Source of the DNA: Streptomyces sp. NBC_01788
Lineage (GTDB): Bacteria; Actinomycetota; Actinomycetes; Streptomycetales; Streptomycetaceae
Assembly (NCBI RefSeq): GCF_035917575.1
Contig: NZ_CP109090.1
Span: 2,046,001-2,110,000, forward strand
Length of the DNA: 64,000 nt
Reading direction: 5' to 3'
In this document: one piece after another, positions 16,390-25,391 of the stretch
How positions within the stretch are numbered: position 1 is the stretch's first letter
How the letters are laid out: the number at the start of each line of letters is the position of its first letter
Notes under the pieces: model-generated
Told to the model about the DNA's origin: nothing
Databases searched by the model: none
The model's input: only the letters and a program-made list of their open reading frames with translations
Made by a program: the position numbers and the translations under genes

Positions 16390-17916
16390 TCAGCGCTCCA
16401 GGCGGCCGTTGAAGCGGCGGGGCAGCCCGAGCGGGTTGTCGTCGCGCAGCTCGGGCGGCAGCAGTGCCTCCGGGGCGTTCTGGTACGCCACCGGACGCAT
16501 CCACCGCTCGATCGCCGTACCGCCCACGGAGGTGGAGGTCGACGTCGTCGCCGGGTAGGGGCCGCCGTGGTGCTGGGCGGCGGCCACCGCGACACCGGTC
16601 GGCCAGCCGTTGACGAGCACGCGTCCGGCGAGCGGGGTCAGCCGGGCGAGCAGTTCGGCACCGCGCCCCTGGCCGGCCGCCTCCTCGGCGGACAGGTGCA
16701 CGGTCGCGGTGAGGTTGCCGGGCAGCCGCGACAGGACGGCCTCGACCTCGGTCTCGTCCTCGTAGCGGGCCACCACGGTGACCGGTCCGAAGCACTCCTC
16801 CAGGAGCAGGTCGTACTGCCCCTCCTCGGTGAGCCGCGCGGCCGGGACGGTCAGGAAGCCCGCGCTGACCGAGTGCTCGCCGCCCGCGCCCGCGGTGACC
16901 GGCGACTCGACTCCGGGCAGTGCGGAGCGTTCGGCGACGCCGGTGAGGAAGTTGTCGCGCATCCGGTGGTCGAGCAGGACGCCCGGGTCGGTGTCGCTGA
17001 CGGCGTCGGTGAGGGACTTCACCAGGCCGTCGCCCGCGGCTCCGGACGGCACGAGGACCAGTCCGGGCTTCACGCAGAACTGCCCGACGCCCAGCGTCAT
17101 CGAGCCGGCCAGCCCGGCGCCGATGGCCTCGGCCCGCTCGGCGGCAGCCGCCTCGGTGACGAGGACCGGGTTGAGCGAGCCCAGCTCGCCGTGGAACGGG
17201 ATCGGCGCCGGCCGCGCGGCCGCGGCGTCGAACAGGGCCCGGCCGCCGCGTACGGAACCGGTGAAGCCGGCGGCCGCGACCAGCGGGTGCCGGACGAGCT
17301 CGACGCCCGCCTCGAAGCCGTGGACGAGGCCGATCACGGTCTCGGGGACGCCGTGGTGCGCGGCCGCCCCGCGCAGCACCCTCGCGACCAGCTCGGACAG
17401 GGCCGGGTGGTCGGGGTGGGCCTTGACGACGACGGGGCAGCCCGCGGCGAGCGCGCTCGCGGTGTCGCCGCCGGCGACCGAGAAGGCGAACGGGAAGTTG
17501 GAGGCGGAGTAGACGGCGACGACCCCGAGCGGCACCTTGTGGCGGCGCAGGTCCGGGATCGGCGGGGTCGCGTCGGCGTCGGGGTGGTTGATGATCACGT
17601 CGAGGAAGGCGCCCTCGTCGACGATGTCCGCGAAGGCCCTCAACTGATAGCAGGTGCGGGCCAGTTCGCCGGTGAGCCGGACCGGTCCGAGCGCGGTCTC
17701 GGCGTCGGCGGCCTCGACGAGCCGGTCCCGGGCCCCTTCAAGGCGGTCGGCGGCGGAGCGCAGGAAGGCCGCGCGGACGGCACGGTCGGCGAGCGCCGCG
17801 CGCGCCTCGTGCGCGGCCCGCACGACGGCGTCCACCTCCTGCGCCGTGGCCTCCACCGCGACCTGTTCCCGCTGCTTCCCGTTACGGGGGTCGACACTCC
17901 AGACTGGTGCTGCCAC
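16390..17916 (-). CDS. aldehyde dehydrogenase, alpha-ketoglutarate-semialdehyde type
   Basis: About 508 residues. GVVAVYSASNFPFAFSVAGG (residues ~130-150), DTASALAAGCPVVVKAHP next to it, and FHGELGSLNPVLV (~240) match NADP-dependent aldehyde dehydrogenases of the alpha-ketoglutarate semialdehyde (2,5-dioxopentanoate) group. The catalytic Cys is in VGQFCVKPGL (~285) and the general base Glu in GELG. The usual reaction ends non-phosphorylating sugar-acid pathways by making alpha-ketoglutarate. The start is GTG at 17914-17916, with GGAGGGATC nine bases upstream. It is divergent from an IclR regulator gene, a pairing that suggests direct control by that regulator. The family call is firm, the exact aldehyde inferred. 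Confidence 0.85.
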   Translation of the reverse strand: MAAPVWSVDPRNGKQREQVAVEATAQEVDAVVRAAHEARAALADRAVRAAFLRSAADRLEGARDRLVEAADAETALGPVRLTGELARTCYQLRAFADIVDEGAFLDVIINHPDADATPPIPDLRRHKVPLGVVAVYSASNFPFAFSVAGGDTASALAAGCPVVVKAHPDHPALSELVARVLRGAAAHHGVPETVIGLVHGFEAGVELVRHPLVAAAGFTGSVRGGRALFDAAAARPAPIPFHGELGSLNPVLVTEAAAAERAEAIGAGLAGSMTLGVGQFCVKPGLVLVPSGAAGDGLVKSLTDAVSDTDPGVLLDHRMRDNFLTGVAERSALPGVESPVTAGAGGEHSVSAGFLTVPAARLTEEGQYDLLLEECFGPVTVVARYEDETEVEAVLSRLPGNLTATVHLSAEEAAGQGRGAELLARLTPLAGRVLVNGWPTGVAVAAAQHHGGPYPATTSTSTSVGGTAIERWMRPVAYQNAPEALLPPELRDDNPLGLPRRFNGRLER

Positions 17917-17993
17917 CGCGGATCCCTCCACATGTCTTGCCGAAGTATCCGGCCGGTCCCTACGGTCGACCGGATTCGGGGTCACCACCAGCC

Positions 17994-18052
17994 CGTTCGA
18001 TATGCTGAACGCTGTCTCTGATGGTGAATGCACTGCCGGAGACTATATCTCC
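17994..18052. promoter_or_regulatory. two palindromes between divergent aldehyde dehydrogenase and IclR genes
   Basis: cgttc-N8-gaacg (17994-18011) and ggaga-ctata-tctcc (18038-18052) stand in the 167-base divergent intergenic region. Both are perfect in their arms. Their position fits operators for the adjacent IclR-type regulator, but binding is not shown. Confidence 0.4.
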
Positions 18053-18083
18053 AGCTTCTCGTCGAACGAAGGGGTCCAGGGCG

Positions 18084-18857
18084 ATGTCGGCAGGCGACGC
18101 AGGCGGCGGTGCGCAGGTCAAGTCCGCGGTACGGACCGTGGAGTTGCTCGAGTTCTTCGCCGGCCAACCCGGTATGCACTCGCTGGCCGCGGTCCAGGAG
18201 GCCGTCGGCTATCCCAAGTCCAGCCTGTACATGCTGCTGCGCACACTCGTCGAGCTGGGCTGGGTCGAGACCGACGCCACCGGCACGCGCTACGGCATCG
18301 GCGTGCGGGCGCTGCTCGTCGGCACGTCCTACATCGACGGCGACGAGGTGGTCGCGGCGGCCCGTCCCACGCTGGACCGGCTGTCCGACGACACCACCGA
18401 GACGATCCACCTCGCCCGCCTGGACGGCACGAACGTCGTCTACCTGGCAACCCGCCAGTCGCAGCACTATCTGCGCCCGTTCACCCGGGTCGGCCGCCGC
18501 CTGCCCGCCCACTCCACCTCGCTGGGCAAGGCGCTGCTGAGCACATACACCGACGAGCAGGTGCGCAAGATGCTCCCCGAGACGCTGCCCGCGCTGACCG
18601 AGCACACCATCACCGACCGCGAGCGGCTCATCGGGGAACTGCATCGGATCCGCGAGCAGGGGTACGCCGTCGACCGCGAGGAGAACACCCTGGGTCTGCG
18701 CTGCTTCGGGGTGGCGATCCCGTACCGCACCCCGGCCCGGGACGCGGTGAGCTGCTCGGTCCCGGTGGCGCGCCTGACGCCGGCGCACGAGCAGATGGTG
18801 AAGGATGCTCTCTTCGACGCCCGTGACCGACTGACGCTCGCCACCCGGAGGCTGTGA
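18084..18857 (+). CDS. IclR family transcriptional regulator
   Basis: About 257 residues. The N-terminal winged helix-turn-helix (VKSAVRTVELLEFFAGQ, then VQEAVGYPKSSLYMLLRTLV, residues ~12-58) is followed by the IclR effector domain with the conserved stretch LPAHSTSLGKALLS (~151-164) and YAVDREENTLGLRCFGVAIP (~205-224). IclR proteins usually bind a small acid or aromatic ligand and control a divergent catabolic gene. Here that gene is the semialdehyde dehydrogenase. The ATG at 18084 is preferred to 18021, which precedes the conserved domain by 21 codons and overlaps the promoter palindromes. The GNAT gene follows after 3 bases. Confidence 0.9.
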   Translation: MSAGDAGGGAQVKSAVRTVELLEFFAGQPGMHSLAAVQEAVGYPKSSLYMLLRTLVELGWVETDATGTRYGIGVRALLVGTSYIDGDEVVAAARPTLDRLSDDTTETIHLARLDGTNVVYLATRQSQHYLRPFTRVGRRLPAHSTSLGKALLSTYTDEQVRKMLPETLPALTEHTITDRERLIGELHRIREQGYAVDREENTLGLRCFGVAIPYRTPARDAVSCSVPVARLTPAHEQMVKDALFDARDRLTLATRRL

Positions 18858-18860
18858 GAC

Positions 18861-19340
18861 ATGGAGGTCGTGCTCCGCGAGGTCCACGACAGTGATCTGC
18901 CGGTGTTCTTCCGGCAGATGAACGACCCGGAGGCGCTGCGGATGGCCGCCTTCACCCCGAAGGACCCGGCCGACCACGAGGCCTTCGCGGCGCACTGGCG
19001 CGGGATGCGCGCCTCGTCCGTCGTGCTGCGCACCGTCCTGCTGGACGGTGACGTGGTCGGCAGCGCCGCCGTCTACGGCGAGCCGGGTGAGCGCGAGGTC
19101 ACCTACTGGGTGGACCGCGCCTACTGGGGCCGGGGCGTTGCCACGGCCGCGCTGCGGGCCCTGCTGGCCGAGGTTCCCGAACGCCCGCTGTACGCGCGGG
19201 CGGCGGCGGACAACGCCGGTTCGCTGCGGGTGCTCGCCAAGTGCGGGTTCCGGGAGTCGGCGCGGGCCCGGGGGTTCGCCGAGGCACGCGGCGAGGAGAT
19301 CGACGAGGTGGTGCTGACGCTGCGGGCCGACGCCGGATGA
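18861..19340 (+). CDS. GNAT family N-acetyltransferase
   Basis: 159 residues of the ribosomal-protein-alanine acetyltransferase (RimJ/L-like) branch. VVLREVHDSDLPVFFRQMND opens the fold, VTYWVDRAYWGRGVATAALR (~76-95) is the acetyl-CoA site, and AADNAGSLRVLAKCGFRES (~114-132) is the typical final helix-strand. Its ATG follows the IclR stop by 3 bases, so the two are co-transcribed. Target unknown. Confidence 0.85.
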   Translation: MEVVLREVHDSDLPVFFRQMNDPEALRMAAFTPKDPADHEAFAAHWRGMRASSVVLRTVLLDGDVVGSAAVYGEPGEREVTYWVDRAYWGRGVATAALRALLAEVPERPLYARAAADNAGSLRVLAKCGFRESARARGFAEARGEEIDEVVLTLRADAG

Positions 19341-19359
19341 CGGCGGGCGCGCACAGGGC

Positions 19360-19394
19360 GTGCCCCGCCCGGTCTCGTGGAGCGGGCGGGGCAC
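19360..19394. terminator. hairpin between convergent genes
   Basis: Perfect 12-bp stem (gtgccccgcccg / cgggcggggcac) with an 11-base loop, between the GNAT gene ending at 19340 and the phosphatase gene ending at 19404. Confidence 0.75.
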
Positions 19395-19403
19395 GAGCCT
19401 TGA

Positions 19404-20201
19404 CTAGCCGACGAAGTACGTCGGGTTCGGCAGCTTGAAGGTGTGGTCGGCGTGGCCGCCGTCGAGGTCGGAGTACTGGTCGCCGAGGTTGGCGACGATG
19501 TCGTACCCGAGGTCCTCGATGTGCTTGCGGGTGCCGGACTTGTACTGGACGGTCGTGCAGGTCCAGGAGCCCGGGGTGGCGCAGTCCTTCAGGTAGGACG
19601 GCGGGTTGGCCGCGTCCTTGAGGAACATGTGCGCGGCGTCGAGGTTGACGTCGGCACCCACCTTCTTCAGGTTCTCCACGGCGGCGGAGCGCTGCGCCTC
19701 GCTGAGCCCGGAGTTGTAGAAGACCGTGACGCCCTTCTTCGCGGCGTACTGCACGAGCTCGGGGCTGCCGAAGACGGCCGGACGGTCGGCCCGGTTGACG
19801 TAGGCCGCCCAGGTGGCGCTGTTGTAGCCGTAGCTGTTCTTCTTCTCGTAGTCCAGGCTGAGCAGCAGCGTGTCGTCGATGTCGAAGACGACGGCCGGCT
19901 TCTTCTGGCCCTTGTGGCCCGCCTTGTCCGCCGCCTTGTCGATCCACTTCCTGGCCTCGGCGTCGACGGCCGCGAGGTCCTTGGCGTACTGGCTGGCCGG
20001 GGACGCCTGGTAGACACCGTCGCTGTCGAGCTTGGTGCCGTAGTAGGTGTCGATGTCCTGGGTGAGGAGCCCGATGTTGTAGGGCTCGTGGGTGGAGTTG
20101 GCGGTCGTCTGACCTGCCGTGGCCGCACCGGCGCCGTAGATCACGGCACCGGTGAGGGCGCAGGTGGCGGCGAGGGCCGCGATACGCAGTGGCTTGTGCA
20201 T
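19404..20201 (-). CDS. secreted HAD-family acid phosphatase
   Basis: 265 residues with a signal peptide (hydrophobic IAALAATCALTGAVIYGAG, residues ~7-25, cleavage near residue 30). HAD motif I is VVFDIDDTLLL (~102-112), motif II is VFYNSGLSE (~162), and the final acidic motif is NLGDQYSDLDGG (~240-251). It belongs to the class B / plant vegetative-storage-type acid phosphatase group (HAD subfamily IIIB). It should release phosphate from organic phosphates outside the cell. Two cysteines (KDCATPGSWTCT) may be bridged. It begins about 95 bases from the next divergent elements and appears to be a single-gene unit. Confidence 0.88.
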   Translation of the reverse strand: MHKPLRIAALAATCALTGAVIYGAGAATAGQTTANSTHEPYNIGLLTQDIDTYYGTKLDSDGVYQASPASQYAKDLAAVDAEARKWIDKAADKAGHKGQKKPAVVFDIDDTLLLSLDYEKKNSYGYNSATWAAYVNRADRPAVFGSPELVQYAAKKGVTVFYNSGLSEAQRSAAVENLKKVGADVNLDAAHMFLKDAANPPSYLKDCATPGSWTCTTVQYKSGTRKHIEDLGYDIVANLGDQYSDLDGGHADHTFKLPNPTYFVG

Positions 20202-20354
20202 GAGTCGTTTTCTACGCGCGTCACCCTTGGATGCGCGAGACCGTGCGGGGTACCTTTTGCCCTATCGATATCTGACGGTACAGACAATTCGCCTACGCAA
20301 CCCGCCGTTCACCTCGCCCGGTCACGCACCGTCAACACCGCCGCCGCGGCACCG

Positions 20355-21506
20355 TCAGCGCCCCCGCCACGGCGTCCAGTCGCCGAGATACGCCTCCCGG
20401 GTCGCCGCCCGGGCCTCGAACCGGGCGAGCTGGGGGCGGTTGGCCGGTACGGTGATCCGCGCACCGGGCCCGGAGTTGCGGTACTCGGCGAAACGCTGGT
20501 CCTGCCAGGGGTACATATCCGACATATTGGCGTATGGCGCGACCGTGTCGACACCTGCGCCGAGCCATGTGTCACGGACGGTCAGCATCGGCCGGGCGGT
20601 CGTGTCCGAGCTGGGCACCCAGGGGCGGGCGAGCTTGTAGCCGCCGTCCGGGGCCCGGCTGGTGACCCGGCCGTGCGTGACCAGGTAGCCGCGCGGGTTG
20701 GCGACCGCGGTGGAGGGCGCGAAGACGAAGCCGTACGGCGGCGCCGCCAGGTCGGTGCGGTCCAGCGCGCGGAAGTGGCAGTGCTCGAACACCGCGGTCG
20801 CCCGGCCGAAGACGAAGTCGACGTCACCCTCGACATGGCAGTGGGCGTAGTACTGGCGGGCGAAGGCGGTCAGGGACCTGGTGTCGGCGTACAGGGTGTC
20901 CTGGTGGCCGAGGAAGCGGCAGTGCCAGAACGCCGAGCGGTCGCCCTGCGCCTTGACGGCGACGGCCTGGGTGCCGGTGACGCCGGGGTGGTCCGCGCGC
21001 AGCCAGTCGTTGGCGAACGTGATCCGGTGGGCGGTGAAGCCGTCCGCCTGGACGGTCGTGGTGGCCGATCCGCTGGTGCCGTAGGTGCCGCCGTCGGGCC
21101 TGGGGGTGCCGGCCGCGTTGTCGTACACGATCACCACGTCGCGGGCGTCGCCCGTGGCGCCGATCCAGGTCATGTCGGTTCGGGCGGTGTCCACGGAGAC
21201 GGTCTCCCGGTAGGTGCCCGGCGCGAGGACCAGGGTCCAGCCGCCGCCGGCGGCCGCGTCCACCGCGGCCTGCACCCGGGTGAAGTCGCCGCGGCCGTGC
21301 GGGTCGACGTAGAGGGTGCGCGGGGTGCGACGGTCGGCCGGTGAGCCGTGGCGGCCGAACGGATGCGGCCGGGCGGCGGCCCGCGCGGGCACGGCTGCCG
21401 AACCGAGCGCGGCGCCGGCGGCGGCACCGGCGAGCAGCAGTCCCCTTCTCGACAGCCCCTTTCCGGGCAGTGACGGCGGGGACGGACGGAGGTGGGGCGA
21501 GGGCAT
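20355..21506 (-). CDS. secreted pectinesterase (carbohydrate esterase family 8)
   Basis: About 383 residues. A twin-arginine-like signal (LSRRGLLLAGAAAGAALG, residues ~19-36) is followed by the right-handed beta-helix of pectin methylesterases. Active-site regions are visible: FLGHQDTLYADT (~210), CHVEGDVDFVFGRA (~235, with catalytic Asp) and YKLARPWVPSSD (~300, Arg-Trp of the LGRPW site). It removes methyl esters from homogalacturonan outside the cell so that pectate lyase can cut. The ATG at 21506 (MPSPHLRPS) is chosen because the signal peptide starts there; the open frame upstream lies inside the pectate lyase gene. The two enzymes are adjacent on the same strand (87 bases apart) and probably co-transcribed. 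Confidence 0.92.
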   Translation of the reverse strand: MPSPHLRPSPPSLPGKGLSRRGLLLAGAAAGAALGSAAVPARAAARPHPFGRHGSPADRRTPRTLYVDPHGRGDFTRVQAAVDAAAGGGWTLVLAPGTYRETVSVDTARTDMTWIGATGDARDVVIVYDNAAGTPRPDGGTYGTSGSATTTVQADGFTAHRITFANDWLRADHPGVTGTQAVAVKAQGDRSAFWHCRFLGHQDTLYADTRSLTAFARQYYAHCHVEGDVDFVFGRATAVFEHCHFRALDRTDLAAPPYGFVFAPSTAVANPRGYLVTHGRVTSRAPDGGYKLARPWVPSSDTTARPMLTVRDTWLGAGVDTVAPYANMSDMYPWQDQRFAEYRNSGPGARITVPANRPQLARFEARAATREAYLGDWTPWRGR

Positions 21507-21592
21507 GCGGGTGCTCCTTCGCGGGATGGGCCGGGCGGGTCGGCGGTGGCGGGCCGGGCGCAGGACGCGCCCGGCCCGCCGGAAGGTGAGCG

Positions 21593-22912
21593 TCAGCGCA
21601 GGCGGCCGGCGCCCGCCTGGTGGTCGACGATCCCGGGCAGCGCCTTCGGGTTGTCGATCCGGGTGCGCAGGGCCGGGGTCCAGTCCCCGCCCCGCTGGAG
21701 GATCTCGTCGGGCACCTGGGCGTTGTGCACGGCGATCAGGTCGGTGAGCCTGCCGTTGACGTAGTTGTGGGACTCGGTGACCGGCGAGTCCTTCCACTTC
21801 TTCAGGATCTGGCCCGCCCCGACGCCCCGTGCCAGCGTGAACGCGTTGTGCTCGGCGACGAGTTGGGACTCCATGCCGATGCCGAGGCTGTAGCCGAAGC
21901 CGGCCTCGGCCACGTAGTGGTTGTTGTAGGAGTCGACCTGCCCGAAGCGGACGCGCGGGGCCCGCTCGACCAGGTTCCTGAACAGGTTGTGATGCAGGGT
22001 CACCTTGAGGTGGCCCCGGTCGATCGCGGCGGTGGACGCGCTGTCGCTGTTGCCGATGAGGATGGTCTTGTCGTGGTCCTCGAAGACGTTCCAGGAGACC
22101 GTCACGTAGTCGGCGCCCTTGACGATGTCCAGCTCGCCGTCGTGCTGCTCGAAGATCCGGCCGTAGTAGTACGGCAGGGTGCTGTTGGGGTGCTCGCCGT
22201 CGGTGAACGTGTTGTGGTCCATCCACACATGGGTGGAGCCGGTGATCACCGCGCTGTCGTACTCGGAGTTCCAGTTGCCGTCGGCGGTGTCGGTGGGGTC
22301 CCACTGCGGGAAGCAGTCCAGCGGGCTCTCCAGGGTGAGGTTGCGGACGATGACGTTGTCCACGTTCTTGATCTGGAAGCTGGCGCCCTTGAAGCCGGCG
22401 TCCTTGCCGACGCCGACGATGGTGGTGTTGGCGGGGATGTTCGCCTTGATGTACTTGTCCTGGAGGGCGGCGGAGGCACGGCGCAGGCCCTCGGGGCTGT
22501 TGTCGGGCTCACCGTCCAGGTTCCGGTCCCGCCCCCAGGCCTGTGGCGAGTAGGTCTCCAGGTAGGCGTCGAAGTCGTAGCCGGGCACCTCGAAGGCGGA
22601 GCAGCTCGGGCCGTCGGCGTCGACCATGCCCTTGACCTTGATGACCTTGGGCGCACTGCCGCCCGCGGCGAGCGCGGCCTTGAAGCCGTCCCAGGTGGTG
22701 ACGGTGTAGGTGTGGGCCGCGTCGGCCGTGCCGCCGCCGGTGGTGCCGGTGCCGTACGAGGCCCAGCCGTCCTTGGCCGCGAGCACCTGGCGGGCGGGGT
22801 CGGCGGCCTTGGGGGCCGCGGCGGCGGACGTGGTACCGGTGACGGCCAGTACCAGCGCCGCGCAGCCCACCGTCATCGCGATGACGCGCGCATGACACAT
22901 TGAAGTACGCAC
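21593..22912 (-). CDS. secreted pectate lyase (polysaccharide lyase family 1)
   Basis: About 439 residues. The signal peptide (VIAMTVGCAALVLAVTG then TTSAAAA) is followed by a PL1 beta-helix. Key motifs: STHVWMDHNTFTDGEH (residues ~220-235, the vWiDH signature with Ca-binding acids), ILIGNSDS (~265) and RAPRVRFGQVDSYNNHY (~295-311, with catalytic Arg). It cleaves de-esterified polygalacturonate by beta-elimination, giving unsaturated oligogalacturonides. A GTG at 22912 with a GAGG ribosome site is the preferred start; ATG at 22900 or the longer 22930 are possible. It precedes the pectinesterase gene and follows a solute-binding protein gene on the same strand. Confidence 0.92.
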   Translation of the reverse strand: MRTSMCHARVIAMTVGCAALVLAVTGTTSAAAAPKAADPARQVLAAKDGWASYGTGTTGGGTADAAHTYTVTTWDGFKAALAAGGSAPKVIKVKGMVDADGPSCSAFEVPGYDFDAYLETYSPQAWGRDRNLDGEPDNSPEGLRRASAALQDKYIKANIPANTTIVGVGKDAGFKGASFQIKNVDNVIVRNLTLESPLDCFPQWDPTDTADGNWNSEYDSAVITGSTHVWMDHNTFTDGEHPNSTLPYYYGRIFEQHDGELDIVKGADYVTVSWNVFEDHDKTILIGNSDSASTAAIDRGHLKVTLHHNLFRNLVERAPRVRFGQVDSYNNHYVAEAGFGYSLGIGMESQLVAEHNAFTLARGVGAGQILKKWKDSPVTESHNYVNGRLTDLIAVHNAQVPDEILQRGGDWTPALRTRIDNPKALPGIVDHQAGAGRLR

Positions 22913-22976
22913 TCTACGATCCTCTTTCAACGGGGAGTTGGGACGAGAAGGGGCGCGGGGAACCGCGCGCCCCGCC

Positions 22977-23025
22977 GCGGACGGTCCGAGACCCGGATGC
23001 GGCCTCGGGTTCCCGGACCGTCCGC
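22977..23025. terminator. terminator after the sugar-binding protein gene
   Basis: Perfect 12-bp stem (gcggacggtccg / cggaccgtccgc) around a 25-base interior that can pair further (accc/gggt). It lies just after the stop of the solute-binding protein gene at 23046. A second GC hairpin (ggggcgcg / cgcgcccc, 22950-22973) is adjacent, in the pectate lyase leader. Confidence 0.7.
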
Positions 23026-23045
23026 CTTCGTTTCACCGGCCGGCG

Positions 23046-24386
23046 TCAGCCCTTGTTCTGCTTCCACTCGGCCTGCGCCTTGTCGAGCTGGTCGGCCAGC
23101 GTGTCCAGGAACTGCTTGGCGCTCATCTTGCCGAGCAGCACCTTCTGGAAGTTCGGCTCGTTGTCGGCCTTGGAGATGGTGTTCCAGTCGGGCAGGTAGT
23201 ACGGGAGCTGCACGATCTTCGTGTCGGCCCCGTTCAGCGCCTCGGCCGCCAGCTTCGTCGGCTCGGCCTGCTGGATCCAGGCGTCCTTGGCGGCGTCGAC
23301 GTTGGTCGGCACCTGCCCGGCGGACTCGTTGAACTTGGAGTTCTCCGCGGCCGAGGCGGCGAACTCGATGAACTTCCAGGCGGCCGCCTTGTTCTTGCTC
23401 GCCTTGAACAGGCCCAGGCCGTCGACCGGGTTGGACACCTGCACCCGGGTGCCGTCGTCCAGCGTGGGGTTCGGGACGCCGCGGAACTTGTCCTTGCCGA
23501 GGGCGTTCAGATGGTCCTGGTACGAGCCCAGGTTGTGGCTCAGCATGCCGATGGTGCCGCTGTCCCACTGGGCGACCATCTTGGTGAAGTCGTTGTTGAC
23601 GTCGGCGGACGGGGTGTCCTTCTTGTACAGCGCGACGTACTTCTCCAGCGCCGTCACGTTCTTGGGGTCGTTGACGGTGGTCTTGTCGCCGTCCCAGAAC
23701 GAGGTGATGCCGGACTGCCCGTACACCGCGTCCAGGGCCGGCGCGATGGACCCCTCGCCGCCGCGGATGGTGAAGCCGAACGCGTTCTTGCCCTTGTTCG
23801 TGAGCTTGTCCGCGGCCTCGTAGAACTTGCCCCAGGTGGTCGGCGCGTCCAGGCCCGCCTTCTCGAACAGGTCGGTGCGGTACCACAGCGTGCCGTTGTT
23901 CACCGAGGTCGGCACGTGGTACAGGGTGTCGCCGCCGCCCGCCGCCTTGCTGACGCCGAGCACGTTCTCGCTGAGCTTGCCGTTCAGCTCGCTCTTGGCC
24001 AGCCGGCCGTCCAGCGGCTCGAGGGCGCCCTGGGCGGCGATCTCGGCGAGCACCGCGGTGCCCACACCGCCGACGTCCGGCAGACCGCCGCCCTGGATGG
24101 CGGTGTCGAACTTGGACTGGGCGCTCGCGGCCGGGATGCCGACGTAGTTGACCTTGATGTCCGGGTACTTCTTCCCGAAGTCCGCGATGATCTGCTTCCA
24201 GACGTCGGTGCGCACACCGCCGTTGTTGTCCCAGAAGGTGATCTCGCCCTTGCCGGAGCCCTCGGAACCCTTGCTCTTCCCGGAGCCGCTGCCGTCGTCA
24301 CCGCACGCGGTGGCGGTCAGCGCGAGCGCGGAACCCAGGACGACGGCGACGGCGGCGCGCCTGCTTCTACGGATGTTGATCTTCAT
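23046..24386 (-). CDS. sugar ABC transporter substrate-binding lipoprotein
   Basis: 446 residues. The signal peptide ends in a lipobox (LALTATACG, Cys near residue 28), so the protein is lipid-anchored outside the membrane. The family-1 carbohydrate-binding fold is clear: ITFWDNNGGVRTDVW (~49-63), PDVGGVGTAVLAEI (~100), NNGTLWYRTDLFEKAGL (~147) and NPVDGLGLFKASKNKAAAWK (~324-343). It delivers an oligosaccharide or sugar to the permeases encoded upstream at 26614-28427, although the DUF6807 and Gfo/Idh genes intervene. A LacI-type operator (24475-24485) lies in its leader, so it can have its own promoter. The substrate is not known; pectin-derived sugars are a reasonable guess from the neighbours. 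Confidence 0.9.
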   Translation of the reverse strand: MKINIRRSRRAAVAVVLGSALALTATACGDDGSGSGKSKGSEGSGKGEITFWDNNGGVRTDVWKQIIADFGKKYPDIKVNYVGIPAASAQSKFDTAIQGGGLPDVGGVGTAVLAEIAAQGALEPLDGRLAKSELNGKLSENVLGVSKAAGGGDTLYHVPTSVNNGTLWYRTDLFEKAGLDAPTTWGKFYEAADKLTNKGKNAFGFTIRGGEGSIAPALDAVYGQSGITSFWDGDKTTVNDPKNVTALEKYVALYKKDTPSADVNNDFTKMVAQWDSGTIGMLSHNLGSYQDHLNALGKDKFRGVPNPTLDDGTRVQVSNPVDGLGLFKASKNKAAAWKFIEFAASAAENSKFNESAGQVPTNVDAAKDAWIQQAEPTKLAAEALNGADTKIVQLPYYLPDWNTISKADNEPNFQKVLLGKMSAKQFLDTLADQLDKAQAEWKQNKG

Positions 24387-24474
24387 TGATCAGCTCTCTT
24401 CTTCTGGATCCGACTCGGAGGTGGAGCGAGGTGCTTGGGACTTGGGGACTTGAGACGTGGAAGAACTCTTCGGT

Positions 24475-24485
24475 AAGCGCTTGCT
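24475..24485 (-). promoter_or_regulatory. LacI-type operator upstream of the binding-protein gene
   Basis: aagcgcttgct contains the palindrome aagcgctt typical of LacI-family operators. The identical 11-mer occurs at 28471-28481 upstream of the permease genes of the same set. Confidence 0.5.
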
Positions 24486-24530
24486 GAAGGGGTGTGCCAC
24501 GGCGGCTCCCGGCTGATGACTGCGGGTGGG

Positions 24531-25391
24531 CTACGGCTCGTCGGGCATCGGGGACGACAGGGCCGCCTCGCGAGCCAGCTCCCCGGCCTCGTCCCGGCCG
24601 AGCCGTCCGTCGGCGACGACGGTGACGACCCGGCGCAGGACCGTCCCGCCCGGCTCGATCGCGAGCCGTTGCTCCGCCGCCAGCGACGAGCCGACTCCCG
24701 GGTACTCCGCGGCCCGCACGAACCAGGGGTCCTCGCGGGTGGCGCCTGTGGCGCCGGCGAACACCAGCGTCCAGGTGCTGCCGACGAGGGCCAGCCAGTC
24801 GGCGCGGGTGCCGTGGGCCGCCGCCTCGCCGTCCCCGTCGGCGGTGAGCACGAGCGGGGGCTGCTCCTCCTTGCGGGCCCGCCAGAAGAAGCCGCCGTAC
24901 GCCGCGCCGGGGCGCCCGTTGGTGGCGGGGCTGCCGATCGACAGCGCCCGCGGGGTGACGTTGGTGAGGGCGAAGGTGAAGTCCAGGGCCCAGGCGGTGG
25001 CGGTGAGTCCGGTGGCCGCGACGGTCCGGCGCTCGTGCAGCAGTTCGCGGCCCGCGGCCACCCAGCGCAGCTCCTCCGTGAACCGGTCGGCCTCGCGCAG
25101 CGGGAAGCCGATGTGCCGCTGGGCGCCGTGGTTGTCCAGCTCGGTCGGGCCCCGGTCGCGCACGAAGGTGCGCCCGCCCCAGAAGTTGTGCCCCTCGACA
25201 TCGGGAACGGCGACACCGACGCCGAGGTGGTGGAGGTGATCGGCCGGGCCGAGTTCGGTGACCGCCGTGCCGGCCAGGGTGGTGACGGGGTGCAGATACG
25301 GGCGCGGGGAGCGCCGGCCGGGCAGCTCGGGACGGGTGACGCAGCGCGCGACCGGGCGGCCCGCCACGCGCAGGACCGGGGAGTCCGTCAT
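24531..25391 (-). CDS. DUF6807 (PmoA-like) family protein
   Basis: About 286 residues of a family usually found beside sugar ABC transporters and Gfo/Idh oxidoreductases. Features are LHPVTTLAGTAVTELGPADH (residues ~33-52), HLHHLGVGVAVPDVEGHNFW just after, and RHIGFPLREADRFTEEL (~92). The conserved His pairs (DHLHHLG) suggest a metal or substrate site. The fold is probably a beta-sandwich like those of sugar mutarotase-type proteins. The biochemical role is not established. The ATG overlaps the stop of the Gfo/Idh gene by 4 bases, so the two are coupled. Confidence 0.75.
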   Translation of the reverse strand: MTDSPVLRVAGRPVARCVTRPELPGRRSPRPYLHPVTTLAGTAVTELGPADHLHHLGVGVAVPDVEGHNFWGGRTFVRDRGPTELDNHGAQRHIGFPLREADRFTEELRWVAAGRELLHERRTVAATGLTATAWALDFTFALTNVTPRALSIGSPATNGRPGAAYGGFFWRARKEEQPPLVLTADGDGEAAAHGTRADWLALVGSTWTLVFAGATGATREDPWFVRAAEYPGVGSSLAAEQRLAIEPGGTVLRRVVTVVADGRLGRDEAGELAREAALSSPMPDEP

